From JAHEFX01 sp964614585 (GTDB taxonomy: Bacteria; Actinomycetota; Acidimicrobiia; Spongiisociales; JAENVV01), in NCBI GenBank assembly GCA_964614585.1, contig CAZTLW010000020.1, forward strand, positions 1 to 24,745: 24,745 nucleotides of DNA. Direction: 5' to 3'. Below the pieces are notes generated by a model. It was not told the origin of the DNA. It searched no databases and saw nothing but the letters and a program-made list of their open reading frames with translations. Made by a program: the position numbers and the translations under genes. Below, one piece after another: positions 10,375-16,705 of the stretch; positions within the stretch are counted from its first letter, which is position 1, and every line of letters starts with the position of its first letter.

Positions 10375-10753
10375 CGCGGTCGTGCTCGACGCGTCGGTCG
10401 CCGTGGAGCTCCTCTTGGAGGATCCAGGGGCGGCCCCGGTGCCCGATTGGCTGGGCGGATCGATCGCACCGTCACACTTCGACCTGGAGGTGCTGTCCGC
10501 ACTCGGGCGAATGCACCGCGATGGGACGCTCGCCGCCGACATCGTGGCGGGGCACCTCGACGGTCTTGCGGGGCTGCCCGTGGAGCGACGTCCCATCACC
10601 GATCTGCTCGGTGAGGCGTGGCGCCTGCGCAACAACCTCAGTCTGGCGGATGCCCTGTATGTGGCCCTCGCCGAATCGCTCGGCCTTCCATTGCTGACGG
10701 CCGACGCCCGGCTCGCGGCGGCCTACGACGGGGCGGAGTTGGTACGGGCGTAG
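10367..10753 (+). CDS. PIN-domain ribonuclease toxin (VapC-like), partner of RHH antitoxin
   Basis: 128 aa, typical size. The four acidic PIN positions are all visible: VLDASVAVE (D near residue 8), FDLEVLSAL (E), LADALYVALAE (D) and LLTADARLA (D). This would be an Mg2+-dependent RNase, usually cutting tRNA or rRNA, held inactive by the antitoxin. The start is GTG at 10367, overlapping the antitoxin end (stop TAA 10372-10374), with AGAGGAG at about 10352-10358 as its ribosome-binding site inside the antitoxin gene. That explains how the open frame extends further upstream without being used. Confidence 0.9.
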   Translation: MSNAVVLDASVAVELLLEDPGAAPVPDWLGGSIAPSHFDLEVLSALGRMHRDGTLAADIVAGHLDGLAGLPVERRPITDLLGEAWRLRNNLSLADALYVALAESLGLPLLTADARLAAAYDGAELVRA

Positions 10754-10762
10754 GTCTCGCCG

Positions 10763-11041
10763 TCAGCGGCGGACGTCGAAGCCGACCATGCGGGGCACCA
10801 CCTCGGCGTCGGCCACCTCGACGTCGGCCACGTGGGCGTCGGGTGGACCCTCCCAGAGCCAGGCTACGAACTCGTCGAGGCTTTCGGGGTCGCCCTGGGC
10901 GAAGGCCTCGACGGTGCCGTCGGGCCGGTTCCGCACCCACCCCGACACCCCGAGCGCCTGGGCCACCCGCCGGGCCGAGGCCCGGAAGAAGACGCCCTGC
11001 ACCCGGCCGGACACGACGGCGGTGATGGCCCGGTCGGTCAT
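10763..11041 (-). CDS. acyP: Acylphosphatase
   Basis: 92 aa, the canonical size. Signature 1 VSGRVQGVFFRASARR includes the phosphate-binding Arg (R21 in FFRAS), and signature 2 GWVRNRPDGTVEAFAQG includes the catalytic Asn (N38 in VRNRPDG). The enzyme hydrolyses acyl phosphates such as acetyl phosphate or 1,3-bisphosphoglycerate in the cytosol. The ATG overlaps the TGA of the PIN gene as ATGA (11038-11041), so it is translated downstream of, and coupled to, the Phd-PIN module. This is an unusual neighbour for a housekeeping hydrolase. Confidence 0.93.
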   Translation of the reverse strand: MTDRAITAVVSGRVQGVFFRASARRVAQALGVSGWVRNRPDGTVEAFAQGDPESLDEFVAWLWEGPPDAHVADVEVADAEVVPRMVGFDVRR

Positions 11042-11445
11042 GGCACGGCGACGACGTCGACGAGGCCGTCGAGGCCTGCGAAGTCGTCAGGGTTGCGGGT
11101 GAAAAGCGGGAGGCCCTCGGCGACGGCGGTGGCGGCGATGAGCAAGTCGACGGCGCGTGCCCCCCGAGGTTTGCGGCCGGCGTCGGCGACCGCGGCGCAG
11201 ACGAGCCCGTAGGCCCGAGCCGCCGCCGTGCCGAACGGGATCGGGTCGAGGGCGGCCTCGGCTCGCTGGAGGCGGTCCTGGCGGCGGGCGGCCTCGGCCC
11301 GGTCGGCGGTGGCGTGGGGGCCGGCCGCCAACTCGGCCATGGTGATGGCGCAGATCGAGATGGCGGCGGGCAGGTCGCCGGGATCCAGGCGCTCGAGGTC
11401 GACGACCACCGACGTGTCGACGAGGCCGTGGGGATGGTCAGCCAC
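11038..11445 (-). CDS. PIN-domain toxin (VapC-like), partner of Phd-type antitoxin
   Basis: 135 aa. PIN acidic residues: LVDTSVVVDLERL (D), ITMAELAAGP (E), ARAVDLLIAATAVAEG (D) and LFTRNPDDFAG (D), all present, so likely an active RNase. GTG at 11445 (VADHPHGLVDTSV) is used as the start; it lies 8 bp inside the end of the antitoxin gene. The open frame continues 51 codons upstream, but that part is a shadow of the antitoxin. Its TGA overlaps the acyP start. Confidence 0.88.
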   Translation of the reverse strand: MADHPHGLVDTSVVVDLERLDPGDLPAAISICAITMAELAAGPHATADRAEAARRQDRLQRAEAALDPIPFGTAAARAYGLVCAAVADAGRKPRGARAVDLLIAATAVAEGLPLFTRNPDDFAGLDGLVDVVAVP

Positions 11446-11689
11446 GCGGCGCCGGGTCCTGGTCGACGAGGGCATCGAGGTCGGCGCGGAGCCGTGGGTA
11501 GTCGATCGGTGGGGCACCCCTGAACAACGCAATGGCGGCTCCCGCCGGGATGGCCCGACGGCGCCGCAGTGGTCTGAGCTCACCGACCGGGTCGCCATTG
11601 CGGGTCACCACGAACCACTCGCCATCGTCGAGGGCTCGCATGATGGCTCCGCTCTCGTTGCGGAGCTCGCGCTGGGTGATCTCACGCAC
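11438..11689 (-). CDS. Phd/YefM-type antitoxin
   Basis: 83 aa from GTG at 11689: VREITQRELRNESGAIMRALDDGEWFVVTRNGDPVGEL is presented here as the diagnostic part (VREITQRELRNESGAIM, then WFVVTRNGDPVGEL). This is the prevent-host-death fold that binds DNA with its N-terminus and neutralises the toxin with the C-terminus (LRADLDALVDQDPAPRG). A minus-strand TACGAT (11697-11702) ends 7 bp from the GTG (6 intervening nt plus the start), so the message is likely leaderless. An 8-3-8 inverted repeat over the -10 is a plausible operator. It starts the run antitoxin, PIN toxin, acyP. Confidence 0.85.
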   Translation of the reverse strand: MREITQRELRNESGAIMRALDDGEWFVVTRNGDPVGELRPLRRRRAIPAGAAIALFRGAPPIDYPRLRADLDALVDQDPAPRG

Positions 11690-11697
11690 GGCACAAT

Positions 11698-11716
11698 CGT
11701 AGCACGGTGTGCTACG
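11698..11716. promoter_or_regulatory. Operator-like inverted repeat over the Phd-PIN promoter
   Basis: CGTAGCAC-GGT-GTGCTACG: perfect 8-bp arms with a 3-bp spacer. On the minus strand the proximal arm overlaps the -10 element TACGAT (11697-11702), so a bound antitoxin would block RNA polymerase. Confidence 0.65.
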
Positions 11717-11810
11717 GACTGGACGGGAGGGCGTCATCGGACCCCAACCGTGCCCCGGATCCGGCGGCGGCACAGAGGGGGTCGGTCGGCGGCCACCACA
11801 ACGCTCGTGG

Positions 11811-12938
11811 CTACGGCGCCACGACCGAAGTGCCGCCGGCCGGCTCGGCCGCGAACCCGCTGCCCGGCAGGTCGGTCGCCTCCCCGAAGGCGGCCACGGC
11901 CCGCTCGAGCACGGCCTTGGCCCGGTCGGCGGGGGCGAGCGCCACCACCGACCCACCGAAGCCGGCCCCGGTCAGGCGGGCCCCGAGGGCACCGGCTCCC
12001 TCGGCGGCGGCGACCATGGCGTCGAGCGCCTCGGTGGACACCTCGTAGTCGTCGCGCAGGCTTCGGTGACTGGTGGTGAACCACCGCCCGGCGGCGGCGA
12101 GGTCGCCCGCCTCGAAGGCCGCCACCACGCCCCGGACCGCCTCGTTCTCGGTCAGCACGTGGCGGGCCCGGGCGCGCTCGGGCATCGGCAGCGAATCGAT
12201 GCGACGCGGGTCGGCGTCCCGCAGCGACGTCACCCCGAGCATCGCCGCGGCCGACCGGCACTCGGACCGGCGAGCGTTGTACGCCGAGTTGACGAGGCCC
12301 CGGCGGGTCGACGTGTCCAACACCAGCACCGCCACGCCCTCGGGCAGCGGCACGTGGCGCACCGAGCGGTCGGCGAAGTCGATCAGCATGGCGGTGCCCG
12401 GCTCGGCCAGCGCCGACGAGAACTGGTCGAGGATGCCGCTCTGCATCCCCACCCACTCGTTCTCGGCGCGCTGGCAGGCCTCGGCCATGGCTCGGGCATC
12501 CCATCCGAGCCCGCCGAGTTCGGCGAACACCCGGGCGGTCGCCAGCTCGAGCGCCGCCGACGACGACAGGCCGGCCCCGATCGGCAGGTCGGCGGTGACC
12601 AACCCGTCCCACCCGACCAGGCCGTCTTCGAGCACGTGGGCCACGCCCTCGAGGTAGGCGCCCCATCCCCGCCGGGAGGGGTCGAGGTCGTCGAGGTCGA
12701 ACCGCACGGGATCGGGGTCCGAGGTCGATTCGGCATGCACCACCCGGTCGTCGCGGCGGCGGGCCGCCACCCACACCGCCCGCTCGATCGCCATCGCCAA
12801 GGCGAGGCCTTCGTTGTAGTCGGTGTGGTCGCCGATGAGGTTCACGCGGCCGGGGGAGCGGACCACCACCTCGGGGGCGCCGCCGAAGCGGGCGGCGAAG
12901 TCGGCGACCAGCCGGTCGGTGATGGCGGCGGTGGACAT
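11811..12938 (-). CDS. galK: Galactokinase
   Basis: 375 aa, typical. GHMP kinase motifs in order: RVNLIGDHTDYNEG at 31-44 (galactokinase signature region with the sugar-binding E/H/D set), ATP-binding PIGAGLSSSAALE at 119-131, the likely catalytic Asp in GILDQF (D171), and the C-terminal TGAGFGGSVVAL near 335. It phosphorylates galactose to galactose-1-phosphate, the substrate of GalT encoded at 20866-21882. ATG at 12938 is chosen; the frame stays open far upstream because it runs antisense to the alpha-galactosidase. TATCTT on the minus strand (12951-12946) sits 7 nt upstream, so the mRNA is probably leaderless. Divergent from the alpha-galactosidase across 18 bp. Confidence 0.95.
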   Translation of the reverse strand: MSTAAITDRLVADFAARFGGAPEVVVRSPGRVNLIGDHTDYNEGLALAMAIERAVWVAARRRDDRVVHAESTSDPDPVRFDLDDLDPSRRGWGAYLEGVAHVLEDGLVGWDGLVTADLPIGAGLSSSAALELATARVFAELGGLGWDARAMAEACQRAENEWVGMQSGILDQFSSALAEPGTAMLIDFADRSVRHVPLPEGVAVLVLDTSTRRGLVNSAYNARRSECRSAAAMLGVTSLRDADPRRIDSLPMPERARARHVLTENEAVRGVVAAFEAGDLAAAGRWFTTSHRSLRDDYEVSTEALDAMVAAAEGAGALGARLTGAGFGGSVVALAPADRAKAVLERAVAAFGEATDLPGSGFAAEPAGGTSVVAP

Positions 12939-12956
12939 GGGTGGGAAGATACGCCC
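12939..12956. promoter_or_regulatory. 18-bp divergent spacer between galK and alpha-galactosidase starts
   Basis: The two ATGs are separated only by 12939-12956. AAGATA (12946-12951) reads as TATCTT on the minus strand, a fair -10 for galK; on + GAAGAT (12945-12950) sits 6 nt before the other ATG. Outer CATGGG/CCCATG (12936-12941, 12954-12959) are inverted. Both -35 regions must lie inside the opposite gene. Confidence 0.5.
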
Positions 12957-14405
12957 ATGGCCCCGCCCCCCATCGACGCCGACGACGTCCGCCCCGTCCC
13001 GGGTGGCTGGCTCGCCAGCGGCACCCAGGTCGTGGTCGCCCACGGCCACCCCGACGGCGCCTTCCTGCGCCACGGCTGGCAGTCGTGGTCGATGGTCGGT
13101 TGGGAGCGGCTCGCCGACCCGCCGCTGCGGATCCGCACGCCCGGCCTCCACCGCCAGGCCGACGACCCCGCCACCGAGGCCGAGGCGGGCCACGTCGGCA
13201 GCTGGGTCGGGGCCGTCGAGGGGGACGACGGCGACGGGGTGCTGGTGGGGGCCCTCGGCGTCGACGCCCGGGTCCACGCCGACGGGTCCAGCCTGGCGGG
13301 GGTGGCGGCGGCACCGGTCGACTGGTTCGTCGCCACCGGTGACGTCGACGTCGCCCTCGAGGCCTACGCCCGCCTGCTCGGGGAGCGGCTCGGGGCCCAC
13401 ATGCCGCCCACGCAGGCGGTGTGGTGCACGTGGTACTCCCAGGGCCGGGACCTCGATGCCCGCCGTCTCGACGCGCTCGTCGACGAGGTCGCCGACCTCC
13501 CCGTCGACCTGTTCCTCGTCGACGACGGATGGGAGCGGGGGATCGGCGACTGGCGCCCCCACGCCGGGTTCGCCGACGGCATGGCGGTGGTCGCCGATCG
13601 GATCCGGGCGGCCGGACTGGCGCCTGGCCTGTGGCTGGCGCCGTTCGCGGTCGAGGCGGCCGAGGCCCCGAACTGGGACGGCCTGCTCGTCTCCGACGAC
13701 GACGGCGTCCCGGTGCTTGCCGGCCACAACTGGGACAGCACCTACGTCGGCGTCGACCTGACCCATCCCGATGCCCTCGCCCGGGTGGTGACGTCGGTCA
13801 CCGATGCCGTGGACTGGGGGTTCACCCACCTCAAGCTGGATTTCCTGTTCGCCGGCGCCATCCCCGGCCGCCGCCACCGACCCGGCGCCCCGGAGGCGGT
13901 CTACCGGGATGCCGTCCAGGCCATCCGGGCGGCGGTGGGCGACGACGTCCACCTCGCCGCCTGCGGGGCCCCGATCGTGCCGTCGGTGGGCGTGTTCGAC
14001 TCGATCCGGGTCGGCCCCGACGTCGCCCCGTACTGGGAGGCGCCGTGGTACCCCGAGGTCCTCGACTACTCGTCGCCGGGGATGCGCCGGGCCATCGCCA
14101 CCACCCTCGCCCGGCTGTGGCTGGCGCCGGTCATCGGCGTCGACCCCGACGTCGCCTATGTGCGGTCCCGGGACAACCTCCTCACCGAACACCAGATGCG
14201 CCTCCACCGGGACCTGTGCCACATCACGGACATGCCCGCCACCTCCGACCCACCCGGGTGGCTATCCGACGAGGAACTCGGACGGCTGGTGTCGTTCCTG
14301 TCGTCGCGTCCCGATGTCGAGCGGCTGGGCCGGCACCACTTCCGGGTGGAGGGCCGGGAGGTCGACTACCGCGAGGTGGTGGAGGGCGCGTTCGAGGGGA
14401 CGTAG
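12957..14405 (+). CDS. Alpha-galactosidase, GH36-type (melibiase family)
   Basis: 482 aa, shorter than many GH36 enzymes (~700 aa), with a reduced N-terminal beta-sandwich (residues ~1-150, HGWQSWSMVGW). The (beta/alpha)8 barrel has WCTWYSQGRDL, LFLVDDGWERGIGDW, GLWLAPFAVE, the nucleophile Asp in HLKLDFLFAGA (D295), and a likely acid/base Asp in RVGPDVAPYW (D355). It hydrolyses terminal alpha-galactosyl residues. No signal peptide, so cytoplasmic, acting on an imported oligosaccharide or galactosyl compound. It fits with galK (divergent neighbour), galT and the sugar ABC importer downstream. The start ATG at 12957 is leaderless-like. It ends just before palindromic repeat copy C. Confidence 0.88.
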   Translation: MAPPPIDADDVRPVPGGWLASGTQVVVAHGHPDGAFLRHGWQSWSMVGWERLADPPLRIRTPGLHRQADDPATEAEAGHVGSWVGAVEGDDGDGVLVGALGVDARVHADGSSLAGVAAAPVDWFVATGDVDVALEAYARLLGERLGAHMPPTQAVWCTWYSQGRDLDARRLDALVDEVADLPVDLFLVDDGWERGIGDWRPHAGFADGMAVVADRIRAAGLAPGLWLAPFAVEAAEAPNWDGLLVSDDDGVPVLAGHNWDSTYVGVDLTHPDALARVVTSVTDAVDWGFTHLKLDFLFAGAIPGRRHRPGAPEAVYRDAVQAIRAAVGDDVHLAACGAPIVPSVGVFDSIRVGPDVAPYWEAPWYPEVLDYSSPGMRRAIATTLARLWLAPVIGVDPDVAYVRSRDNLLTEHQMRLHRDLCHITDMPATSDPPGWLSDEELGRLVSFLSSRPDVERLGRHHFRVEGREVDYREVVEGAFEGT

Positions 14406-14408
14406 CCG

Positions 14409-14534
14409 CCCCCCTCCCACCGGCCTCCTGCGTCGGCCGGCGGGGCCCATCCCCCCTGCGGGGGGATTTCTCTATGCGAGGAGATCCCCCCGGAGGGGGG
14501 ATGGGACCCACGAGCGAAGCGAGTGGGAGGGGGG
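14409..14534. repeat. Composite palindromic intergenic repeat, copy C (complete)
   Basis: The most regular copy. Outer arms CCCCCCTCCCAC (14409-14420) and GTGGGAGGGGGG (14523-14534) are perfect inverted repeats. Two inner hairpins: ATCCCCCC-TGC-GGGGGGAT (14449-14467) and ATCCCCCC-GGA-GGGGGGAT (14484-14502), flanked by GGGGCCC and GGGACCC. It fills the gap between the convergent alpha-galactosidase and DUF559 genes and could serve as a bidirectional terminator. Confidence 0.9.
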
Positions 14535-14551
14535 AGCCGCATCGCCTTCGA

Positions 14552-14923
14552 TCACCCGAACCAGATCGGGTCGGCGGTCGGATCCTCGACCAGCCGCGTG
14601 ATCTCGGCCACGACGTCGTCGAGTTGCACGAACACCGAACGGTTCTCGATGCGCATGACCCGCAGGCCCCATCGTCGGAGGTCGGCGTCGCGCGTCCGGT
14701 CGCCGTACCAGCGCGACCCATGGCCATCGCCGTCGACCTCAACGACCAGGCTGGCCGATCGGCTCACGAAGTCGACCACGTACGGCCCGATGGGCTCCTG
14801 ACGCCGGAAGCGTGCGCCGAGTGTCCCGCGGCGCAACCGGGACCACAGGACGGACTCGGCCTGCGTCATCTCCCGACGCAGGCGCCGGGCGGTCGTCGGC
14901 TCGGGCTGGTAGTGGTGTCGCAC
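14552..14923 (-). CDS. DUF559 domain protein (Vsr-like, restriction-endonuclease fold)
   Basis: 123 aa from GTG at 14923, usual size for PF04480. The N-terminal helical part reads ARRLRREMTQAESVLWSRLRRG; the core RFRRQEPIGPYVVDF-x-VVEVDGDGH carries the D...E-x-D pattern and a late His typical of the PD-(D/E)XK-like fold, then YGDRTRDADLRRWGLRVMRI. The biological role of stand-alone DUF559 proteins is not established; nuclease activity is inferred from fold. It looks like an insertion between the alpha-galactosidase and the GT-B-like gene, and palindromic repeats flank it on both sides. A 20-mer shared with 10064-10083 lies upstream. Confidence 0.87.
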   Translation of the reverse strand: MRHHYQPEPTTARRLRREMTQAESVLWSRLRRGTLGARFRRQEPIGPYVVDFVSRSASLVVEVDGDGHGSRWYGDRTRDADLRRWGLRVMRIENRSVFVQLDDVVAEITRLVEDPTADPIWFG

Positions 14924-14951
14924 GAGCGGACCGTGTCAGCCGGGTGCGACA
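14916..14951. repeat. Dispersed 20-mer copy 2 and associated 8-bp inverted repeat at the DUF559 start
   Basis: Minus strand 14951-14932 reads TGTCGCACCCGGCTGACACG, 19 of 20 identical to 10064-10083. TGTCGCAC (14916-14923) and GTGCGACA (14944-14951) are perfect inverted 8-mers around it, the first overlapping the GTG start codon. Confidence 0.6.
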
Positions 14952-14965
14952 GGCCAAGAGAAGAG

Positions 14966-14990
14966 ATCCCCCCTACCGGGGGATTTCCTA
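14966..14990. repeat. Minimal C/G-tract hairpin, copy D of the palindromic repeat family
   Basis: ATCCCCCC-TACC-GGGGGAT then TTCCTA. The terminal CTA supplies the TAG stop of the minus-strand GT-B-like gene, so the repeat end overlaps that coding sequence; copy B also ends in TTCCTA. Confidence 0.75.
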
Positions 14991-16532
14991 CGTCGTCGCC
15001 ACCATCCCCCGGCCGTGTTCGTCGCGGGTCCAGCGGCGGCCGGTGGCCAACTCGACGCAGCGGTAGGCGCCGTCGTAGATGCCGATCGACTTGTTGGCGA
15101 CGATGGCGTGGCAGTACATGTCGAGGAGGTCGTCCTCGCGGGTGAGGAGGTCGATCGCCTGCAGGGTCTCGGGGATCGTGCGGGTCTCGACGGTGCCGTC
15201 GCCCAGCTCGGCGCTGCGGATCGCCCCCCAGGCCTCGTGGCCGCCGACCCGCTCGTTGAAGATCTTCGGGATCGGGTAGAAGGCCAGCTCCGAGGGCTTG
15301 GTGATCATCACGTCGGTCACGCGCATGAGCAGGTTGGTCGCGTAGACGGCGTGGAAGATGTTGTCGTGGAGGAAGACGTGGATGCCCGTGGCGGTGCCCT
15401 CGCCGATCTCGTCGACGAACGCCTTCGTGTCCTCCCAGTCGGTGTGGGCCACCACCTCGGTCCGGCCCCCGATTCGGTCGGCCAGCCAGTCCCAGTTCTC
15501 GGCGTGGTCGCCGAGGTTCACGAAGAGGGTCAGGACGCCGGCCTCGGCGAGGGGGATGCAGTGCTCGATGATCGCCGCGAACAGCTCCCGCTGGGCGCCG
15601 GCCCCGCCCATGGTCAGCATCAACCGGCGGGGCTCGCCGCCCGTCATCCGGGCGAGCCGGGCCTGTGTGTCGACTTCGATGTGCTCCACCAGCTCGTGGT
15701 CGACGTGGTGGCCGACCCAGTGGATGGCGTCGGCAGGGGTGGGCTCGAGGATGCGGCCCTGCTCGTCGAAGCCCCGCATCGCCCGGAACCCGTAGTAGCC
15801 CGACGGTGACTGCACCCCGTGCTGGGCGCCTTCGATGAGCTGGAAGGACATCGGCCAGTTGTCGAACATCATGTTCACGACGCCGGTCATGTCGCCGGCG
15901 ACGGCCCCCATGGCGTTCCACATGTGCGATGCCAGCAGCGGCATGTCCGAGGGCAGCGCCCGGTGGAGGGGGGCGAACAACTCGCTCATCCGGTAGTCGC
16001 GGGCGTTGGCCTTGATGAACCGCCACGGCCAGCCGATGGCGTACCGATTGAGGGCCCAGTTCAGACCCGGCAGGGTGCGGTCGCCGGTGGTGACCGACTC
16101 CCACACGAACCGGTTGAAGAGCCCCGACCGCTGCGAGAGGCGGGAGTACTTCGAGTAGTTGGTGTTCCACCAGCCGATGACGTCGGAGGTGGTGCCGGGG
16201 ATCGACAGCAGGTCGAGCCACAGGGGCGTCAGCCCCATGGCGGCGGCCGCCGAGGCGCCGGCCATGGCGATGCGGTAGTGGCCGAAGCCCATCCGCACCG
16301 TCGCCACGAGGATCTCGTCGGGCCCGCCGATCGGCTCGCCCTCGTCGGAGCGGACCACGTCGCGCAGCCCCCAGCCGGTGTCGGGCAGGCGGGTGTTCGG
16401 CACCGACGACAGCGTGTAGGTCTCGTCCCGGTCGATGTCGAACCGATCGACGAAGTCCTGCTGCCATGCCAGGGCCCGCCGTTCCTGGGCGGCGGTCAGC
16501 GGGTTGCCGAAGAGCGAGAAGGGACGGGCCAC
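14988..16532 (-). CDS. GT-B-like protein of unknown specificity (remote MGDG synthase/MurG resemblance)
   Basis: 514 aa. Pattern suggests a two-domain GT-B fold: an N-terminal loop VRMGFGHYRIAMAGASAAAA (cf. GGGH-x-R/A in MGDG synthase and MurG), the inter-domain block WVGHHVDHELVEHI, a second Rossmann start RLMLTMGGAGAQRELFAAI, and a late acceptor/donor block ATNLLMRVTDVMITKPSELAFYPIP (cf. aD-x-x-itKPGg). I do not recognise the exact family; retaining versus inverting and donor sugar are unknown. No membrane segments or signal peptide. GTG 16532 has GGAGG 7 nt upstream. It diverges from the sugar-binding protein gene across 173 bp. Presence among galactose genes suggests a sugar-related role, but this is guilt by association. 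Confidence 0.65.
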   Translation of the reverse strand: MARPFSLFGNPLTAAQERRALAWQQDFVDRFDIDRDETYTLSSVPNTRLPDTGWGLRDVVRSDEGEPIGGPDEILVATVRMGFGHYRIAMAGASAAAAMGLTPLWLDLLSIPGTTSDVIGWWNTNYSKYSRLSQRSGLFNRFVWESVTTGDRTLPGLNWALNRYAIGWPWRFIKANARDYRMSELFAPLHRALPSDMPLLASHMWNAMGAVAGDMTGVVNMMFDNWPMSFQLIEGAQHGVQSPSGYYGFRAMRGFDEQGRILEPTPADAIHWVGHHVDHELVEHIEVDTQARLARMTGGEPRRLMLTMGGAGAQRELFAAIIEHCIPLAEAGVLTLFVNLGDHAENWDWLADRIGGRTEVVAHTDWEDTKAFVDEIGEGTATGIHVFLHDNIFHAVYATNLLMRVTDVMITKPSELAFYPIPKIFNERVGGHEAWGAIRSAELGDGTVETRTIPETLQAIDLLTREDDLLDMYCHAIVANKSIGIYDGAYRCVELATGRRWTRDEHGRGMVATT

Positions 16533-16591
16533 GGGGGTGCCTCCGGATGCGGTGTGGCCCGGGACGATATCCGGTGCGACGAGGGGGCGTT

Positions 16592-16609
16592 GGCGCCACC
16601 GGTGGTGCC
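16592..16609. promoter_or_regulatory. Operator-like palindrome in the divergent transporter promoter region
   Basis: GGCGCCACC|GGTGGTGCC: 18-bp dyad with one mismatched pair and a perfect CCACCGGTGG core with central CG, the shape of LacI-family operators. It lies in the 173-bp gap 16533-16705. In such GC-rich DNA chance palindromes are common, and no regulator gene is adjacent. Confidence 0.35.
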
Positions 16610-16705
16610 GCGATGCGTAGTCTCATTCGGCACGGGACGGCGTTGGGCGATGGCGCCCATACCGGAGCCATGACGACGCCCTCCCGGGAGGAAAGGACAC
16701 GAATC

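Noticed and set aside
12823..14222. Long minus-strand reading frame extending galK upstream to 14222, and several long frames inside the alpha-galactosidase
   Set aside because: They are antisense shadows of the alpha-galactosidase. The galactokinase N-terminus (residues 1-45) and a -10-like element fix its start at 12938, and the extension has no family match I can see.
6595..14990. CRISPR array interpretation of the C/G-tract repeats
   Set aside because: Copies are far apart with genes between them, have no regular spacers, and no cas genes are present.
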